Assembly: GCA_937901145.1 (NCBI GenBank)
Contig: CALCHE010000112.1
Span: 1 to 15,165, forward strand
Reading direction: 5' to 3'
Source: an uncultured Clostridia bacterium
Lineage (GTDB): Bacteria > Bacillota > Clostridia > Oscillospirales > Acutalibacteraceae
Length of the DNA stretch: 15,165 nt
Within the stretch, counting starts at the first letter, position 1; every line of letters begins with the position of its first letter. Of this stretch, positions 6,937-13,530 are shown piece after piece. A program made the position numbers and the translations under genes. The notes beneath the pieces were generated by a model. That model did no database searches, was not told the origin of the DNA, and was given only the letters and a program-made list of their open reading frames with translations.

Positions 6937-8159
6937 CTTAATTTCTCCGTTATTTTACTGACGGCATTTTCTACCTTACCGTCAATATGTATTTTTTCAT
7001 CACAGGCGGAAAGGTAAATATCATATCTTTCCTCATAGCGTTTTTTCAGTGCTTCAAAGTTCCTCGAAAGAGGTCTGTCATCGGTAGGAATTATATCACT
7101 GATAGGTCTGTCGAGAAAGAAGAGGACGCCGTTATGCTTCAGATATCTGACATTTTCCTCTATCAGGACAGCTCCGCCTCCTGTGGCGATTACAAGACCG
7201 TTCTGCAACGCAACTCTTTTAACGGCTACAGACTCAATGTCACGGAAAAATGCTTCTCCCTTTTCTGAAAATATATCACTTATACAGCCGTATTCCTCCG
7301 TAATAATGTCATCGGTATCGATGAATTTTTTCCCGAGAGATTCAGCTAAAGCCTTGCCTACGGTGGTTTTACCGCTGCCCGGCATACCGATAAGAACGAT
7401 ATTTCTCTTTTCGCCGAGTAGTTTTCCGTAAACCTTGTCGGCTGTCTTTTTCACATCGAAAGCTTCATCCGTAAAAATCTGCGAGGCAAGCACAGCCTGA
7501 GCCACGAGCATATAAAGGCCGCATTCACAGCTTACGCCCACTTTTTCACAGTCAAGATAAAGCTTTGTTTTCAGCGGATTATACACCACATCGGTGACAC
7601 CCTTTAAGTTTTTAAAAAGTGACACATCCACCGCACTTTCGTCAGTATCAGGATACATACCGCAGGGAGTGGTGTTAATGATGTATTCGCAGTCGCCGTG
7701 AAGAGGAAGGAGATTTTCATAGTTAACCTCTCCCCTTCTGCTGACGGTAATTATTTCTCCGGCCCCGAGATTTTCAGCCACAGCCTGAGCAGTTTTAGCC
7801 GTACCGCCCGAGCCGAGAATTACCACCTTACTGCCCTCATAGGAAAAGCCCTGCTTTTCAATAAGCATTTTCATTCCGCCAAAGTCCGTGTTATAGCCGT
7901 AAAGCATACCTTCACGGTTTACTACGGTATTTACCGCACCTATCTTCCGTGCCGCCTCATCGATGAAGTCAAGATAAGGCATAACACTCTGCTTATAAGG
8001 TATGGTCACATTAATTCCGCAGAAGTCCTTTTTCCTCATAAAGGCGTCAAGGTCATCACGGGGTATTTCTTTAATTTCATAGGTATAATCGGCTATGCTT
8101 TCGTGGATAGGCTTCGAAAAGCTGTGTCCTAATTTTTCACCGATAAGTCCGTATTTCAT
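6933..8159 (-). CDS. aroEK: Fused shikimate dehydrogenase - shikimate kinase (AroE-AroK)
   Basis: 408 aa from the ATG chosen here. The first roughly 248 residues are shikimate dehydrogenase: GEKLGHSFSKPIHE at the start, NVTIPYK with the catalytic Lys, GAVNT, GYNTDFGG with the substrate Asp, the NADP loop GSGGTAKT and VVYNPLKT. The rest is shikimate kinase: Walker A GMPGSGKTT, DTDDIITEEYG, ATGGGA and the lid TDDRPLSRN. Only a few residues (about KLLGEKR) separate the domains, and no stop or frameshift lies between. One chain therefore does steps four and five, 3-dehydroshikimate to shikimate to shikimate-3-phosphate. An in-frame GTG three codons upstream is possible, but GTGAT at that spot fits a partial extended Shine-Dalgarno for the ATG. 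Confidence 0.96.
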   Translation of the reverse strand: MKYGLIGEKLGHSFSKPIHESIADYTYEIKEIPRDDLDAFMRKKDFCGINVTIPYKQSVMPYLDFIDEAARKIGAVNTVVNREGMLYGYNTDFGGMKMLIEKQGFSYEGSKVVILGSGGTAKTAQAVAENLGAGEIITVSRRGEVNYENLLPLHGDCEYIINTTPCGMYPDTDESAVDVSLFKNLKGVTDVVYNPLKTKLYLDCEKVGVSCECGLYMLVAQAVLASQIFTDEAFDVKKTADKVYGKLLGEKRNIVLIGMPGSGKTTVGKALAESLGKKFIDTDDIITEEYGCISDIFSEKGEAFFRDIESVAVKRVALQNGLVIATGGGAVLIEENVRYLKHNGVLFFLDRPISDIIPTDDRPLSRNFEALKKRYEERYDIYLSACDEKIHIDGKVENAVSKITEKLR

Positions 8160-8173
8160 TTTAATCACATCTT

Positions 8174-9265
8174 TTAAGGTTTAAAATAATCCGTTCCGAA
8201 ACGGCTGATAAGCAAATCACAGAGAGTGAGAGCCGTCACACTGTCGATAACTACGACTGCTCTGTGGATAATGGCAGGGTCGTGTCTGCCTTCAATGAGA
8301 AGCTCCTCCTCTGTCTTTTCCTTAAAGTTCACCGTTTCCTGTTTTTTATAAATAGAAGGAGTAGGCTTCACCGCACAGCGGAAGGTTATGGGCATACCGT
8401 TTGTAATGCCGCCGTTAATACCACCGTTATTATTCGTTTTTGTCTTTACGGTGCCACCCTCGCAGTAAAAGCTGTCATTAGCCTGACTTCCTCTCATTTC
8501 ACCGAAGGAAAAGCCTGCACCGAATTCCACTCCCTTGACCGCAGGAACTGAGAAGAGTGCGTGAGAAAGCATACTCTCCACCGTGTCAAACCAGGGCTCA
8601 CCTACACCTGCAGGCATGCCTGTCACAGCTGTGGAAAGAACACCGCCGATGCTGTCTCCGTCCCTTCTGCACTCTGAGATAAGAGCAGAAATTTCCTCTC
8701 TTTTCTTTTCGCAGAGCACGGGAATGTCAATAGCTTCAAGAAGAGCGAAATCGTCGTCATAGCTTCCGAACTCTCTGTCCTCGATGTCACCGCAGCGTGA
8801 AATATGGGTAGCACTCTTAATACCTTTGCCTTCAAGTGCCTTTAAGGCTATGGCTCCTGCGGCTACCAGGGGTGCCGTAATTCTGCCCGAGAAGTGTCCG
8901 CCACCCCTGTAGTCCTGATAACCGCCGTATTTACACTCGGCAGTATAGTCTGCGTGAGAAGGACGTGCAAGGTCTTTAGTTTCAGAATAGTCCTTGCTTT
9001 TTGTATCTGCGTTTTCTATCATAATACAGATGGGTGTACCTGTTGTTTTACCCTCAAAAACACCGCTGAGTATTTTCACTTCATCCTTTTCTCTTCTACC
9101 TGTGGAAAGAGCGTTAACGCCCTTTCTTTTTTCCATCTGAGAAGAGATAAAATCTTTATCTACCTCTATTCCCGGTGAAATGCCGTCAATAACACAGCCG
9201 ATGGCTGCACCGTGACTTTCACCGAAAAGAGTTACGGAAAGGGAATTGCCGAAAGTGTTTTTCAT
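8174..9265 (-). CDS. aroC: Chorismate synthase
   Basis: 363 aa, normal length. It converts EPSP to chorismate using reduced FMN, the last common step. LFGESHG near the N-terminus, RPSHADYT, GGGHFSGRITAP, KGVEFGAGF, NNNGGINGGITNGM and the C-terminal RHDPAIIHRAVVVID match the family signatures in order. The ATG has GAGGG about 10 nt upstream. An ATG 7 bases further upstream is out of frame. It follows aroB by 14 bp and precedes the aroE-aroK start by 14 bp. Confidence 0.97.
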   Translation of the reverse strand: MKNTFGNSLSVTLFGESHGAAIGCVIDGISPGIEVDKDFISSQMEKRKGVNALSTGRREKDEVKILSGVFEGKTTGTPICIMIENADTKSKDYSETKDLARPSHADYTAECKYGGYQDYRGGGHFSGRITAPLVAAGAIALKALEGKGIKSATHISRCGDIEDREFGSYDDDFALLEAIDIPVLCEKKREEISALISECRRDGDSIGGVLSTAVTGMPAGVGEPWFDTVESMLSHALFSVPAVKGVEFGAGFSFGEMRGSQANDSFYCEGGTVKTKTNNNGGINGGITNGMPITFRCAVKPTPSIYKKQETVNFKEKTEEELLIEGRHDPAIIHRAVVVIDSVTALTLCDLLISRFGTDYFKP

Positions 9266-9279
9266 TTTTCATCCCTCTT

Positions 9280-10278
9280 TTATATCAGTTTCATTAATTC
9301 TTCTGTATCGGTATTTATGAACTCGAAGGTACCGATTTCTCTGCAGAAAACAGCAGTTATACCCTTCGTGTCACTCTTTTTATCGTGGGAGAGTGCTTCC
9401 CTTACCTTTTCTCTGTCGAAGGGATAGGATACGGGAAGACCTGTTTTCTCCAGTGCCGAAATGACTCTGTCTTTTATGCCGTCAGCGCACATCGGTATCA
9501 TACCCAGAGCCACGCATTCACCGTGGTAAAGCTCACCGAAAGCCGAGGCTTCTATTCCGTGACCGACAGTATGACCGAAGTTCAGCACCTTACGAAGGCC
9601 TGTTTCCTTTTCATCCTCTTCGACTACCCTCTTTTTTACTCTCAGAGAACGCTCGATTACCTCGTCGATTCTCTCCTCGGCTTCACCCTTTTCGAAAATC
9701 TCAAAGAGCTCCTTATCCATCGTAAGTCCCATTTTCATTGCTTCGGCAAGGCCGTTTTTTAGGTGTCTGTCAGAAAGAGTAGAGAGCACATCAGGGTCAA
9801 TGATTACCCTTTTCGGCTGATGAAAAGCACCGATGATGTTTTTTATCCTGCCAAGGTCAATGGCTGTCTTGCCTCCGATGGAGGAGTCTACCTGAGAAAG
9901 AAGTGTGGTGGGAATATTATAAAAGTCGATACCTCTCATATAGGTGGCGGCGGCAAAGCCCGCCATATCTCCCGTAACACCTCCGCCAAGGGCTACCACT
10001 GCATCCTTTCGGGTAAAGGATAAATCCATAAGTCTTTCACAAATCTGACGGTAGGTATCGAAGTTTTTACTTGCTTCGCCCTGAGGGAAGGTAAAAACAG
10101 AGCAGTTTTCGAAGGAAGCCGAAACGGTGCTGACATATTCCGTCGGCACTCCCGAGTCGGTAACGATGAGCACCTTTCTGTCAGCTGCTATACCTAAAAG
10201 CTCCTTCGCTTTATTTAAAGCTCCCCTTTCGAGGATTATGTCATAGGATTTCTCGCCTAAATTAAGGGGTATAATCAT
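9280..10278 (-). CDS. aroB: 3-dehydroquinate synthase
   Basis: 332 aa from the ATG used here, a little shorter than many (about 350-360 aa). It cyclises DAHP to 3-dehydroquinate, step two, using NAD+ and a divalent metal. Visible are ALGGGVTGDMAGFAAATYMRG (NAD-binding), PTTLLSQVDSSIGGKTA and NGLAEAMKMGL with a metal-binding Glu and a catalytic Lys. NFGHTVGHGIEA and YHGECVALGM hold the metal-binding His residues. A GTG directly after the pheA stop could add three residues. I prefer the ATG because GTGATAAAG before it fits a partial extended Shine-Dalgarno and MIIPLNLGEKSYD is a normal family start. Confidence 0.96.
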   Translation of the reverse strand: MIIPLNLGEKSYDIILERGALNKAKELLGIAADRKVLIVTDSGVPTEYVSTVSASFENCSVFTFPQGEASKNFDTYRQICERLMDLSFTRKDAVVALGGGVTGDMAGFAAATYMRGIDFYNIPTTLLSQVDSSIGGKTAIDLGRIKNIIGAFHQPKRVIIDPDVLSTLSDRHLKNGLAEAMKMGLTMDKELFEIFEKGEAEERIDEVIERSLRVKKRVVEEDEKETGLRKVLNFGHTVGHGIEASAFGELYHGECVALGMIPMCADGIKDRVISALEKTGLPVSYPFDREKVREALSHDKKSDTKGITAVFCREIGTFEFINTDTEELMKLI

Positions 10279-10287
10279 CTTTATCAC

Positions 10288-11370
10288 TCAAATCTTCGAA
10301 TTATCTTTATAGGTGCCTATCATTTTAAGGCGGTCACAGCAGTCGGAAAGCTCGTCGAGCATATATCTGCCTCGGCGTGTCTGTAAATCACCCTCGATTT
10401 CAACATAGAAATAATAGGTCCAGATAAGGTCCTTCATAGCACGGCTTTTGATTGATCTCATCGAGTAGCCGTGATGACCGATTACATTAATGGCGTGAGC
10501 CAGGGCACCCGCCTTGTCGGGCACGGTGAAAACGATAATGCTGTGGTCTCTTTTTTCCGTACAGAGTGTGCGGGAAAGAACCACGAAGCGTGTGGTATTA
10601 TCACTTGCCTCGTTAATGTTTTCTCTGATAACCTTAAGAGAATAAAGCTCTGCTGTCTCTCTGCTCGCGATGGCAGCCAAGGTCTTATCACCCGTGTCCG
10701 CTACCAATTTCGCCGCTCTGGCTGTGTTTTCGCAGCCTTCCGCCCTATAGCCCTGATTTCTGATGTAGGAGGCGCACTGGTCGAGAGCCTGCTGATGGCT
10801 GATAACCTTTACGATGTCCTTTTCTGTGGCATCGGGTGTACCGATAAGGTTATGACGGATGTCGAGGCTGTAAAGTCCGTTCACATAAAGCGAGCCTGAA
10901 AAGATAAGGTCGATAACCTGACCTACCTCACCCGCTCTGCTGTTTTCGATGGGAAGAACGGCACAGTCGCACTCACCCTTTTCCACCGCCTCATAAGCAG
11001 CTTTGAAATCAGGATAAGAAATTCTCTTTCCGTCGGGGAAGATTCTGCCTGCGGCTATATGAGCAAAGGCACCCTCCACACCGCTGTAGGCCACATTCGC
11101 ACCCTCTAAAATGCGATGCTGATACCTTTTAGAAATATCCATAGTGCTTTTTATAAAAGAAACATAGAAATCCTTTATTTCATCGTTTCCGATATATTCT
11201 AAGTTTTTACTGATAAGAAAGTCCTCTCTTGCTCCGTCAAAAACAGGAAGACCTCTTTCCTTTTTATACTCGGCTACCTCTCTGACAGCCGACATTCTTT
11301 TTTCGAAAAGTGCGGCTATCTCTTTATCTGCTTCGCCGATTATTTCTCTTGCCTTATTAAGCTTATCCAT
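10288..11370 (-). CDS. pheA: Bifunctional chorismate mutase / prephenate dehydratase
   Basis: 360 aa in three domains. Residues about 1-85 are an AroQ-type chorismate mutase helix bundle (EIAALFEKRMSAVREVAEYK). Residues about 92-266 are prephenate dehydratase: AYSGVEGAFAH, LPIENSRAGEV, SHQQALDQC and the catalytic NTTRFVVL (258-265). Residues about 277-350 are an ACT regulatory domain, with GALAHAIN at the usual GALV phenylalanine site. The partner motif, normally ESRP, reads KSRA (308-311), so feedback inhibition may be altered. It makes prephenate from chorismate and then phenylpyruvate. Since TyrA has no mutase domain, this enzyme probably supplies both branches. AAAGGAGT precedes the ATG, 12 bp after the aminotransferase gene. 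Confidence 0.96.
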   Translation of the reverse strand: MDKLNKAREIIGEADKEIAALFEKRMSAVREVAEYKKERGLPVFDGAREDFLISKNLEYIGNDEIKDFYVSFIKSTMDISKRYQHRILEGANVAYSGVEGAFAHIAAGRIFPDGKRISYPDFKAAYEAVEKGECDCAVLPIENSRAGEVGQVIDLIFSGSLYVNGLYSLDIRHNLIGTPDATEKDIVKVISHQQALDQCASYIRNQGYRAEGCENTARAAKLVADTGDKTLAAIASRETAELYSLKVIRENINEASDNTTRFVVLSRTLCTEKRDHSIIVFTVPDKAGALAHAINVIGHHGYSMRSIKSRAMKDLIWTYYFYVEIEGDLQTRRGRYMLDELSDCCDRLKMIGTYKDNSKI

Positions 11371-11382
11371 AAGCTTACTCCT

Positions 11383-12573
11383 TTAAATAAGATTATATTC
11401 CTTCGCAAGCTCCTTAAATGCAGGAAGAGATTTCTTTATCATTTCTGTGGAAACGCAGTAAGAAAGTCTCACATAGCCGGGGAAGCCGAAGGAATCACTG
11501 GGCACCAGGAGAAGATCGTACTTTTTCGCCTTTTCGCAGAAGGCTTCGGCACTTTCCTCGGGAGATTTCATAAACAGATAGAATGCACCGTCGGGCTTAG
11601 CGGTTTTAAAGCCGAGCTCTGAGAAGGCATCAAGAAGAATGTCTCTGTTCATTTTGTAGACAGATACATCACTTGTCTTGCCCACACATTTTCTGATAAG
11701 AAACTGCATAAGTGAGGGTGCGCACACATAACCGAGGGCACGGCCTGCACCGCATACTGATTTATAAATCAGCTCGAAATCACTCACCTCATCGGGAACG
11801 AGAATATAACCGATTCTGTCGCCGGGAAGTGAAAGAGATTTGGAATATGAATAGCAAACGAGAGTGTTATCATAGTATTTAGTGAGATACGGCACCTTTG
11901 CATCACCGTAAACCAGCTCTCTGTATGGCTCGTCAGAGATGAGGAAAATCTCTTTTCCGTACTCCTTCTGCTTTTCGTTCATAATGCGGCACATTTCCAC
12001 AATTATTTCCTCGCTGATAACCACACCTGAGGGGTTATTGGGAGAGTTTACCACTACCGCCTTGGTTTTCGGTGTGATAGCCTTTTCGAAAGCGTCAAGG
12101 TCGATCTGTAAATCCTCTGCCTTACATTTGACCTCTACAGGCTTAGCACCCGCAGCCTCGATAAAAACTCTGTATTCAGGGAAATAGGGAGCGAAGATAA
12201 TAATTTCATCGTCCTTTTCAGTAAGTGCCTTAAAGCAGATGGAAAGAGAAGCGGCGGCACCTGCAGTCATATAGAAATTTTTAAATGAAAAGGCAGTGCC
12301 GAAGCGTTCGTTAAGGTCGTCGGCTATTGCCTGTCTGGTATCGTTATCACCCACTGCGGAGGTGTAGCCGTGAAGCACCGTGGAGGGAAGAGTCTCAGTA
12401 AGCTCGCGGATGGTTTCGTTTACGATTTCGGGAGCAGGAACACTGGGATTACCCAAGCTGTAGTCATAGACATTTTCTGCGCCGATTTCAGCCTTTCTCT
12501 TTTTACCGTATTCAAATATTTCTCTTATTACGGAGCTTTTCGCACCGAGGTCATACATTTTTTCATTTACCAT
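11383..12573 (-). CDS. PLP-dependent class I/II aminotransferase, probably aromatic
   Basis: 396 aa from the ATG chosen here. It is a fold-type I pyridoxal-phosphate aminotransferase. NSPNNPSG (176-183), LISDEPYREL with the cofactor Asp214 and Tyr217, and SYSKSLSLPGDRIGY with Schiff-base Lys245 and phosphate-binding Arg253 are all present. As first gene of an operon that ends in phenylpyruvate and 4-hydroxyphenylpyruvate, it most likely performs the final transamination to phenylalanine and tyrosine. Aspartate is an alternative substrate, since the subfamily is broad. An in-frame GTG at 12600 would add nine residues (MKFIKTVIV). The ATG at 12573 is preferred because GACGGTGAT lies 4 nt upstream and MVNEKMYDLG is a natural start. 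Confidence 0.9.
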   Translation of the reverse strand: MVNEKMYDLGAKSSVIREIFEYGKKRKAEIGAENVYDYSLGNPSVPAPEIVNETIRELTETLPSTVLHGYTSAVGDNDTRQAIADDLNERFGTAFSFKNFYMTAGAAASLSICFKALTEKDDEIIIFAPYFPEYRVFIEAAGAKPVEVKCKAEDLQIDLDAFEKAITPKTKAVVVNSPNNPSGVVISEEIIVEMCRIMNEKQKEYGKEIFLISDEPYRELVYGDAKVPYLTKYYDNTLVCYSYSKSLSLPGDRIGYILVPDEVSDFELIYKSVCGAGRALGYVCAPSLMQFLIRKCVGKTSDVSVYKMNRDILLDAFSELGFKTAKPDGAFYLFMKSPEESAEAFCEKAKKYDLLLVPSDSFGFPGYVRLSYCVSTEMIKKSLPAFKELAKEYNLI

Positions 12574-12625
12574 AACTATCACCGTCTTAATAAATTTCAC
12601 TGCACAGCAAAGTGCTTAATAATTA

Positions 12626-12654
12626 ATTATAACTCTATTTAAAAATACCGTCAA
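12626..12654 (-). promoter_or_regulatory. Proximal promoter of the aro operon
   Basis: On the minus strand TTGACG (12654-12649), a 17-bp spacer and a perfect TATAAT (12631-12626). The predicted start near 12619 gives a leader of about 46 nt before the aminotransferase ATG. The short leader has no room for a T-box or riboswitch. Confidence 0.75.
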
Positions 12655-12760
12655 TATGAAACCTTAAATTATATTGAAAGATTGATTTTCCTTTTATAGC
12701 AAGAATATCGGAAAACTTTCGCTTTATTCATTTAAAGCTTTAAAGATTTAAATTGTGATT

Positions 12761-12789
12761 ATTTTAACACCAACAAAACCGTTTGTCAA
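12761..12789 (-). promoter_or_regulatory. Distal promoter of the aro operon
   Basis: On the minus strand TTGACA (12789-12784), a 17-bp spacer and TAAAAT (12766-12761). The start near 12754 would give a leader of about 180 nt running through the proximal promoter. The palindrome TTTAAAGCTTTAAA (12731-12744) sits about 10-25 nt downstream of that start and could be an operator. No intrinsic terminator or T-box features are visible in the leader. Confidence 0.5.
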
Positions 12790-12831
12790 GAGGAAATATT
12801 AAAAAAATAAACTTTGCTTACCTGAAAACAG

Positions 12832-12858
12832 AAAAAAGGACAGGTTGCCCTGCCCTTT
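12832..12858 (-). terminator. Terminator behind the broken secreted-protein gene
   Basis: On the minus strand AAAGGGCAGG, loop GCAA, CCTGTCCTTT form a ten-pair stem with one G-U pair, running into a T-tract. It lies 15 bp beyond the stop of the remnant gene and upstream of the aro promoters, so it insulates the operon. Confidence 0.8.
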
Positions 12859-12873
12859 CGTTTTATTTAATTT

Positions 12874-13080
12874 TCAGCAATCACAAGGGAATGTTATCTC
12901 TGTACCGAGGAATTTTGCGAGCATTTTGAAAATTCTCATAATAATTTCAAGTAAAGGTGTTTTATGACAGAGACATTCACATTTGATGTTATCACCTGTA
13001 TCGGCTTCTTTTTCACCGCCCAAGATTACATAATAGCTGAAATGGTCGGTTTCAAATACTACGCTGTTGCCTTCTCTTAA
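12874..13080 (-). pseudogene. C-terminal remnant of a secreted/cell-wall protein
   Basis: About 68 codons remain. NSVVFETDHFSYYVILGG resembles the end of extracellular beta-sandwich repeats found in clostridial surface proteins. It is followed by a linker and a Cys-rich tail, with KCECLCHK, a hydrophobic/basic helix (LLEIIMRIFKMLAKFLG) and a final CDC. I recognise this CxCxCHK...CxC tail from the C-termini of large secreted proteins in Oscillospiraceae; that is recollection, not a search. The frame stays open upstream to an ATG at 13230, giving 118 codons, but those extra residues are translated hairpin repeats (FFAPLKMT and similar), with no ribosome-binding site or signal peptide. The original 5' part is gone, while the gene's terminator survives. 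Confidence 0.6.
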
Positions 13081-13085
13081 TCTTC

Positions 13086-13106
13086 GGGACGTCGAGGCGC
13101 CGTCCC
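13086..13106. repeat. Intergenic hairpin GGGACG/CGTCCC
   Basis: A 6-bp perfect stem with a GC-rich 9-nt centre is followed by CTATACG. It marks the left edge of the repeat patch and is the point where the remnant gene's recognisable coding sequence ends. Confidence 0.55.
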
Positions 13107-13164
13107 CTATACGAACCCACACTGTCATTTTGAGCGGAGCGAAAAATCTTTTACGAGAGCGTGA

Positions 13165-13183
13165 AAGGCGACCGATGGTCGCC
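13165..13183. repeat. Palindromic repeat, copy 1 (GGCGACC-GAT-GGTCGCC)
   Basis: A perfect 7-bp stem with a 3-nt loop, preceded by AA and followed by TCTACGG. The 19 bp are identical to 13328-13346. Confidence 0.85.
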
Positions 13184-13301
13184 TCTACGGTGTTTGCCGT
13201 GAGAGTGAGATAACTTTGCGGACACGGCACGCCATGTCCCTACGGAAAGTTTCAAAAAAGTGGCGGACTATCGCTTATTATTTTAGAATTTTCATACGCA
13301 A

Positions 13302-13322
13302 TTCTGCGTTCTGCACTCTGCA
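13302..13322. repeat. Heptad tandem TTCTGCR, three copies
   Basis: TTCTGCG, TTCTGCA and CTCTGCA follow one another without a gap. It is a short degenerate tandem repeat inside the patch, with no visible coding or regulatory role. Confidence 0.7.
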
Positions 13323-13327
13323 TTCAT

Positions 13328-13346
13328 AAGGCGACCGATGGTCGCC
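13328..13346. repeat. Palindromic repeat, copy 2 (GGCGACC-GAT-GGTCGCC)
   Basis: Identical over 19 bp to 13165-13183, here followed by ACTACGA. The two copies are in the same orientation. Confidence 0.85.
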
Positions 13347-13437
13347 ACTACGAAACCCCTTCGTCACTTCGTGACACCTCCCCTGCAAGCAAGGGAAGCA
13401 AAATCAAAAATTTTTCTCGAAAATTTTCAAAAACCTA

Positions 13438-13466
13438 TTGACATCTGAAAAATCTTATGCTATTAT
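13438..13466 (+). promoter_or_regulatory. Promoter of the Fur-family regulator gene
   Basis: A perfect -35 TTGACA (13438-13443), a 17-bp spacer and TATTAT (13461-13466) preceded by TGC, an extended -10. The start is expected near 13473, at the edge of the Fur box. Confidence 0.85.
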
Positions 13467-13475
13467 AAAGTCACG

Positions 13476-13498
13476 ATAATGATAATGATTATCATTAT
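13476..13498 (+). promoter_or_regulatory. Fur box (perfect 11-1-11 palindrome)
   Basis: Eleven bases on each side of the central G at 13487 pair perfectly. The core TGATAATGATTATCA (13480-13494) is an exact 7-1-7 Fur box of the Bacillus type (TGATAATnATTATCA), not the PerR form (TTATAATnATTATAA). It covers the predicted transcription start, so bound regulator should block the promoter, suggesting autoregulation and control of rubrerythrin. Confidence 0.9.
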
Positions 13499-13530
13499 TA
13501 AATACAAAAAAAACGATTGGAGCAGGACTT

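Larger units (their letters stand above)
13081..13437. repeat. Patch of intergenic hairpin repeats, no gene
   Basis: This gene-free stretch is made of short repeat units placed side by side. They are the hairpin at 13086-13106, a unit TGTCATTTTGAGCGGAGC (about 13123-13140), the hairpin at 13165-13183, an imperfect palindrome GGACACGGCACGCCATGTCC (13220-13239), a heptad tandem (13302-13322), a second copy of the 13165 hairpin (13328-13346), GTCAC-TTC-GTGAC (13363-13375) and CCCTGC/GCAAGGG (about 13381-13395). Similar units are, from memory, common in Oscillospiraceae genomes. The patch ends at the promoter of the Fur-family gene. Confidence 0.7.

Noticed and set aside
12669..12731. A 20-codon minus-strand frame with Phe and Tyr codons as an attenuator leader peptide
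   Set aside because: It has no Shine-Dalgarno, only three aromatic codons spread out, no following terminator hairpin, and the proximal promoter lies downstream of it. Kept only as part of the tandem-promoter finding and not listed as a gene.
12574..12754. T-box or aromatic amino acid riboswitch in front of the aro operon
   Set aside because: No specifier-loop architecture, T-box sequence or antiterminator/terminator pair can be seen. The proximal leader is only about 46 nt.
13081..13400. Possible CRISPR array from repeated hairpins
   Set aside because: The only exact pair is 19 bp and 163 bp apart. The other units differ in sequence, spacing is irregular, and no cas gene is present.
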